This document shows, piece after piece, positions 62,301 through 64,000 of a stretch of 64,000 bases of DNA (position 1 is its first letter; every line of letters starts with the position of its first letter). The notes under the pieces are model-generated. The model was given only the letters and a program-made list of their open reading frames with translations. It had not been told where the DNA came from and did no database searches. Location: positions 31,679,528-31,743,527 of the forward strand of contig CAKAKS010000060.1 in NCBI GenBank assembly GCA_916700875.1, written 5' to 3'. The stretch comes from Sebastes aleutianus (taxonomy: Eukaryota > Chordata > Actinopteri > Perciformes > Sebastidae). The translations under genes and the position numbers were made by a program.

Positions 62301-63264
62301 GATAGAGCGGCCGGTGCTGATGGACTGCATTTCAAACGGTGGACCTCGGCAACATGTCTATCCGTCCTCCGGTGCGCTGTGGCTGGCGTGCGGAGGTGCG
62401 GCTCCTCGGTGCAGCAGCAGCCAGACGGCCGCCTCACCAGGAGGAGACGGTGAAGAAGAGAGCGAGAGAGAGAGAGAGAGTCGGTGTTGCGCTAATTCTT
62501 GTTTAATTTGTGGTCTGATAAACAGTAAAATCATCTAAACTGGGTTGAAAAACGATGCAATCTGGTTGTTGTGGTGATGAATTACATCTGACTATCAACC
62601 ACACCCCCCATTCTCTGTTTGAGAAAAAACGTTAACCAAAAAACAGGAAGTAAAACTGTCTGGAGAGGGGCTTTAAACTGGAACTGAGGACACAACAGTG
62701 AGGTTTAAGCTTAAATTTAAACTTGTGTTAAACTCAGCTAATCTAATGACGGAGCAACAGCCTCTGTATGTTTTCTGTTTCCCCTCACCGTGCGCTGCTC
62801 TCTGTCTCTTTAGCTCTGATGACGGGTGGAGCAGTAGCGCCCGCAGCGGACAAAGCCGCGACTTTGACGACCGCAGACGTCGTGACTACTCCCCCGAGGA
62901 TCGTCGGAGAGGAGACGGAGGGGGCTACGGCGCCCTCCCGGGGAAACGCAGCCGCAGCCGCGACGATCTGATGGACCTGGAGAAGGACCGCAGGGGCAGG
63001 CGAGAGGATTATGATGACAGCTTCCTGCGAGAAGCCATGGAGAGGAAGAAGATCGGCGAGCAGCAGAGGGCGCGCAGCCGGGAGCGACTGGACAGCGAGA
63101 GCGACCGTTCGGATCGGGGGAGGGCGCCACGCGGGCCCCCGCCACTTCCTCAGATGCCGCCCTCTGGACACCCCGGTCGCCGTGACGACTACCCACCTCC
63201 TCCACCACCGCCGTACAGTGATAATGAAAGTATGTCATCTTCAAAGAAAACCAACCTCCGCAAG
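44341..63264 (+). CDS. lsr: LSR / angulin-1 (3' partial)
   Basis: Lipolysis-stimulated lipoprotein receptor marks tricellular junctions and recruits tricellulin (family knowledge). Exons: 44341-44380, 47339-47668, 50858-50977, 51308-51364, 53282-53428, 53529-53738, 53886-53942, 55438-55554, 58405-58702 and 62814-63264, giving 609 residues. Order: short signal peptide MLWTVIIAALMATG; V-type Ig domain (ILFQPVTLICNY, WKYKSYCRD, RTVRIVASKQGNAVTLG, WGDSGVYVC); TM LLVVVVVLGFLLLLLLIGIC; Cys-rich WCQCCPHTCCCY...CPCCPDRCCCP, a likely palmitoylation region; then GYRIQVDPDGNATRAIYYME, MTEVSSLHD, ARSMDNLDD, KRSRSRDDLMD and proline-rich YPPPPPPPYSDNES. LSR is favoured over ILDR1/2 by the DLLPG exon and the Cys-rich segment. 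The final short exon should lie right of the window. Seven consecutive exons (2 to 8) are phase 1-1, so the 57-bp and TM exons can be skipped in frame, as in known LSR isoforms. Confidence 0.95.
44620..45447. repeat. dispersed fish repeat in LSR intron 1
   Basis: Starts near CTTTATACTCCACTACATTTC and ends CTTAAGTAAAAGGTCCGGGTACTTCTTCCACC. The latter is the inverse of the repeat at 33258-33372. Internal AT-rich low-complexity sequence at 44700-45060. Confidence 0.5.
46655..47010. repeat. dispersed MITE 'GGGCTGTCA' family, 5' fragment
   Basis: TAGGGCAGTCAATCAATTAA starts a match to 2057-2340 that breaks off after CAGCCCAACAGGCAACAACAG. LSR intron 1. The reading frame across it is fortuitous. 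Confidence 0.55.
47669..49671. other. LSR intron 2, 5' part
   Basis: No coding features. A repeat-like stretch with CGATACCACTTCCGATACCC and GTGGTATCGGCAGTACCGAT lies at about 48640-48740, resembling ends of another dispersed element. Confidence 0.4.
49672..50490. mobile_element. hAT-like MITE with perfect 8-bp target duplication
   Basis: Ends CAAGGGTGCCCAAACTTTT and CACTTTGGGCAGCCCTG are inverted. TTCTAAAG flanks both sides (49664-49671 and 50491-50498). Inside (about 50060-50390) is sequence shared with the 'GGGCTGTCA' family (GGGGAGACTCGTGGGTACCC), so it is nested or composite. Confidence 0.9.
52203..52806. repeat. dispersed MITE 'GGGCTGTCA' family, copy 3
   Basis: Aligns with 2090-2711 and ends ATTAATTTTTGACAGCCCTAA, the cleanest terminal sequence of the family here. 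LSR intron 4. Confidence 0.6.
54218..54902. mobile_element. hAT-like MITE with perfect 8-bp target duplication and tRNA-like core
   Basis: Ends CAGGTATGGGAAAACTACGG and TTGTGGCCCACCCCTG. ATCTACAG flanks both sides (54210-54217 and 54903-54910). LSR intron 7. It contains the tRNA-like segment at 54503-54573. Confidence 0.9.
54503..54573 (+). pseudogene. tRNA-like sequence (pol III A and B boxes) inside hAT-like element
   Basis: TAGCTCACCCGGTAGAGCGG fits an A box and D-arm, and GGGGTTCGAATCT fits a B box and T-arm, with roughly tRNA spacing. The acceptor ends do not pair well, so it is a tRNA relic or SINE-head-like segment and not a functional tRNA. Confidence 0.6.
55652..56040 (-). mobile_element. 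LINE fragment, C-terminal end of a reverse transcriptase
   Basis: The minus-strand frame contains LLGHCQRHQELPASMLMLREP, HRSQGRPTPTYMDVLRRDAG and W-rich sequence. These are typical of the region after the polymerase domain in fish non-LTR elements. Short and dead. LSR intron 8. Confidence 0.65.
56041..58404. other. LSR intron 8, 3' part
   Basis: No exon recognised. Two related AT-rich stretches (about 56500-56620 and 57060-57180, sharing CTGACATTA and ATTATTTTT...TATGTTTAAATATGC) form an imperfect direct repeat. A (GT)n tract lies at 57317-57338. Confidence 0.45.
58703..60516. other. LSR intron 9, 5' part
   Basis: No coding segment or clear repeat boundary recognised. Confidence 0.4.
60517..61147. 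mobile_element. TTAA-flanked MITE, family 2, copy 2
   Basis: Ends TTAAAGGGACTGTTTGTAAC and GTTACAAACAGTCCCTTTAA. The body is close to 15731-16370. Confidence 0.85.
61268..61350. repeat. near-perfect palindrome
   Basis: CCCACTTTATTGA and TCAATAAAGTGGG meet around the TATG centre near 61314. Outer arms GCTTAACTGATGAAC and GTTCATCAGTTAAGC extend the mirror, with an 8-bp extra ACTGATGA on the left. It abuts a fragment of the 9488 repeat family (61345-61412). Confidence 0.8.
61682..61836 (+). repeat. ~150-bp direct repeat flanking LSR exon 10, copy 1
   Basis: CAGCGCACGGGGAAAGCAC through AGATCTCCATTATTGTC. The same sequence recurs at 63844-64000 with small indels. Not matched elsewhere in the window. 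Confidence 0.9.
61981..62676. mobile_element. TTAA-flanked MITE, family 3 (TTAAAGCCCCCCTCCAG)
   Basis: Ends TTAAAGCCCCCCTCCAG and CTGGAGAGGGGCTTTAA are inverted and TTAA-bounded. The GC-rich, CpG-rich core (62180-62480) could be mistaken for a promoter or first exon, but the termini define it as an element. LSR intron 9. Confidence 0.75.
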
Positions 63265-63843
63265 GTGAGTCACAGCAAAACTCTGTACATTCACAAACAT
63301 GCACTGTCATGTTTCAGAGTGACTTTGAAGGACCAGTTCACAATTTTAAATTGTCTTAAAACAACAGTCATATGAACTCAAACAGGTGTTGCTTGCTGTA
63401 TTCATTCCTCCTGTTCATACTGGCCATTAAGGGATCCCTTCCTAATGCAATTCTAATCTAAAGTAACAGTATGAAATTCCCTCTTTGTGTTTCCCTGTTG
63501 AGCTGCAGTGGAGGGACAGTAACAAAAAGAGGGGATTTTGTACTAAAACAACTATAACTTTGGAAGACATCTACTTGAATTGAGTAACTTGGGACAGATT
63601 GAACCTCGTTAACTTCAGAAAACTTGTTTGCATGGACGGGGGCTGTGGATTATGTTGTGAATTGTGAACCTATACTTTAAGTAGAAGCCTGAAGTCTCTG
63701 ACACATGCTGCTGCGTGCTGCTGTGAATACTCATCTGAGCCTGGCAGAGGGAGCTGTGTGTATCCCCCCATAACCTCGGGGCGAGGGGCAGGGGAGGGCG
63801 CTCCATTTGCGTGGGACACACATACACAAGTGGAAACACACAT
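63265..63843. other. LSR intron 10, 5' part
   Basis: Donor GTGAGT at 63265. No terminal LSR exon or other feature found before the repeat at 63844. Confidence 0.5.
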
Positions 63844-64000
63844 CAGCGCACGGGGAAAGCACCTGTGGGTGAAGCCGCCCTCATCAAGTGGATTAATAGC
63901 CTCTGAACCTCTGAACCTCTGAACCGCAGCGCTTGCAGCTCATTCAGACTGAAAGCAGATCAAAGCTTATTCCTCTGTGCCATAGATCTCCATTATTGTC
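63844..64000 (+). repeat. ~150-bp direct repeat flanking LSR exon 10, copy 2 (runs off window)
   Basis: Matches 61682-61836. It has an 11-bp insertion (CTGTGGGTGAA region) and a short CTCTGAACCT triplication. Homology may continue beyond the right end. Confidence 0.9.

Noticed and set aside
62178..62453. GC/CpG-rich block that looks like a promoter or first exon inside LSR
   Set aside because: It lies within a TTAA-bounded element with clear inverted ends (61981-62676), so it is better explained as a MITE core.

Overview
This is vertebrate nuclear DNA, most likely from a ray-finned (percomorph-like) fish. Genes are split into short exons with GT-AG introns, and the protein matches are to vertebrate families. 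The non-coding part is full of fish-type repeats: Tc1/mariner, hAT-like elements, TTAA-ended MITEs, CR1/L2-type LINE fragments and long CA/GT tracts. Nothing prokaryotic is present. All calls come from reading the sequence by eye. Exon ends were chosen by splice consensus and reading phase; no database search was run.

Layout. (1) 538-5587, plus strand: the five 3' coding exons of a beta-1,4-galactosyltransferase of the B4GALT3/4 type; the 5' exon lies left of the window. (2) 11389-18400, minus strand: a complete five-exon gene for a 512-residue protein kinase of RIPK/TKL flavour. It has a non-RD catalytic loop (HQD), DLG in place of DFG, and a tail of about ten NRDPSPM-type repeats. (3) 22696-42310: two tandem copies of one segment (A 22696-33409, B 35006-42310), separated by a 1.6-kb Tc1 element that occupies the junction exactly. 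Each copy carries a gene I cannot name. It has a 179-residue hydrophilic N-terminal region ending in a basic cluster, a hydrophobic segment, a loop with eight cysteines, and a second strong transmembrane segment. Both copies have a TATA box followed by an interferon-response-type element. Copy B has lost the exon for the basic cytoplasmic tail. (4) 44341 to beyond the right end, plus strand: ten exons of LSR (angulin-1), with V-type Ig domain, transmembrane segment, cysteine-rich juxtamembrane stretch and Arg/Ser/Asp-rich tail. The last short exon is outside the window.

How the parts relate. LSR is a tricellular-junction and lipoprotein-receptor protein, and B4GALT is a Golgi enzyme; no functional coupling is implied. 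In human the LSR paralogues ILDR1 and ILDR2 lie near B4GALT4 and B4GALT3, so an LSR-B4GALT pair fits an old paralogon. The kinase and the duplicated Cys-rich receptor-like gene are the least familiar items. A non-RD kinase and a promoter with an ISRE-like element both hint at immunity, but that is inference.

The strongest structural observation is the duplication. Homology between copies A and B starts and stops exactly at the TA dinucleotides bordering the Tc1, while both outer boundaries are empty. This is the expected footprint of unequal exchange between Tc1 insertions. Later events (LINE insertion, minisatellite growth, exon loss, a run of amino-acid changes) distinguish the two copies.
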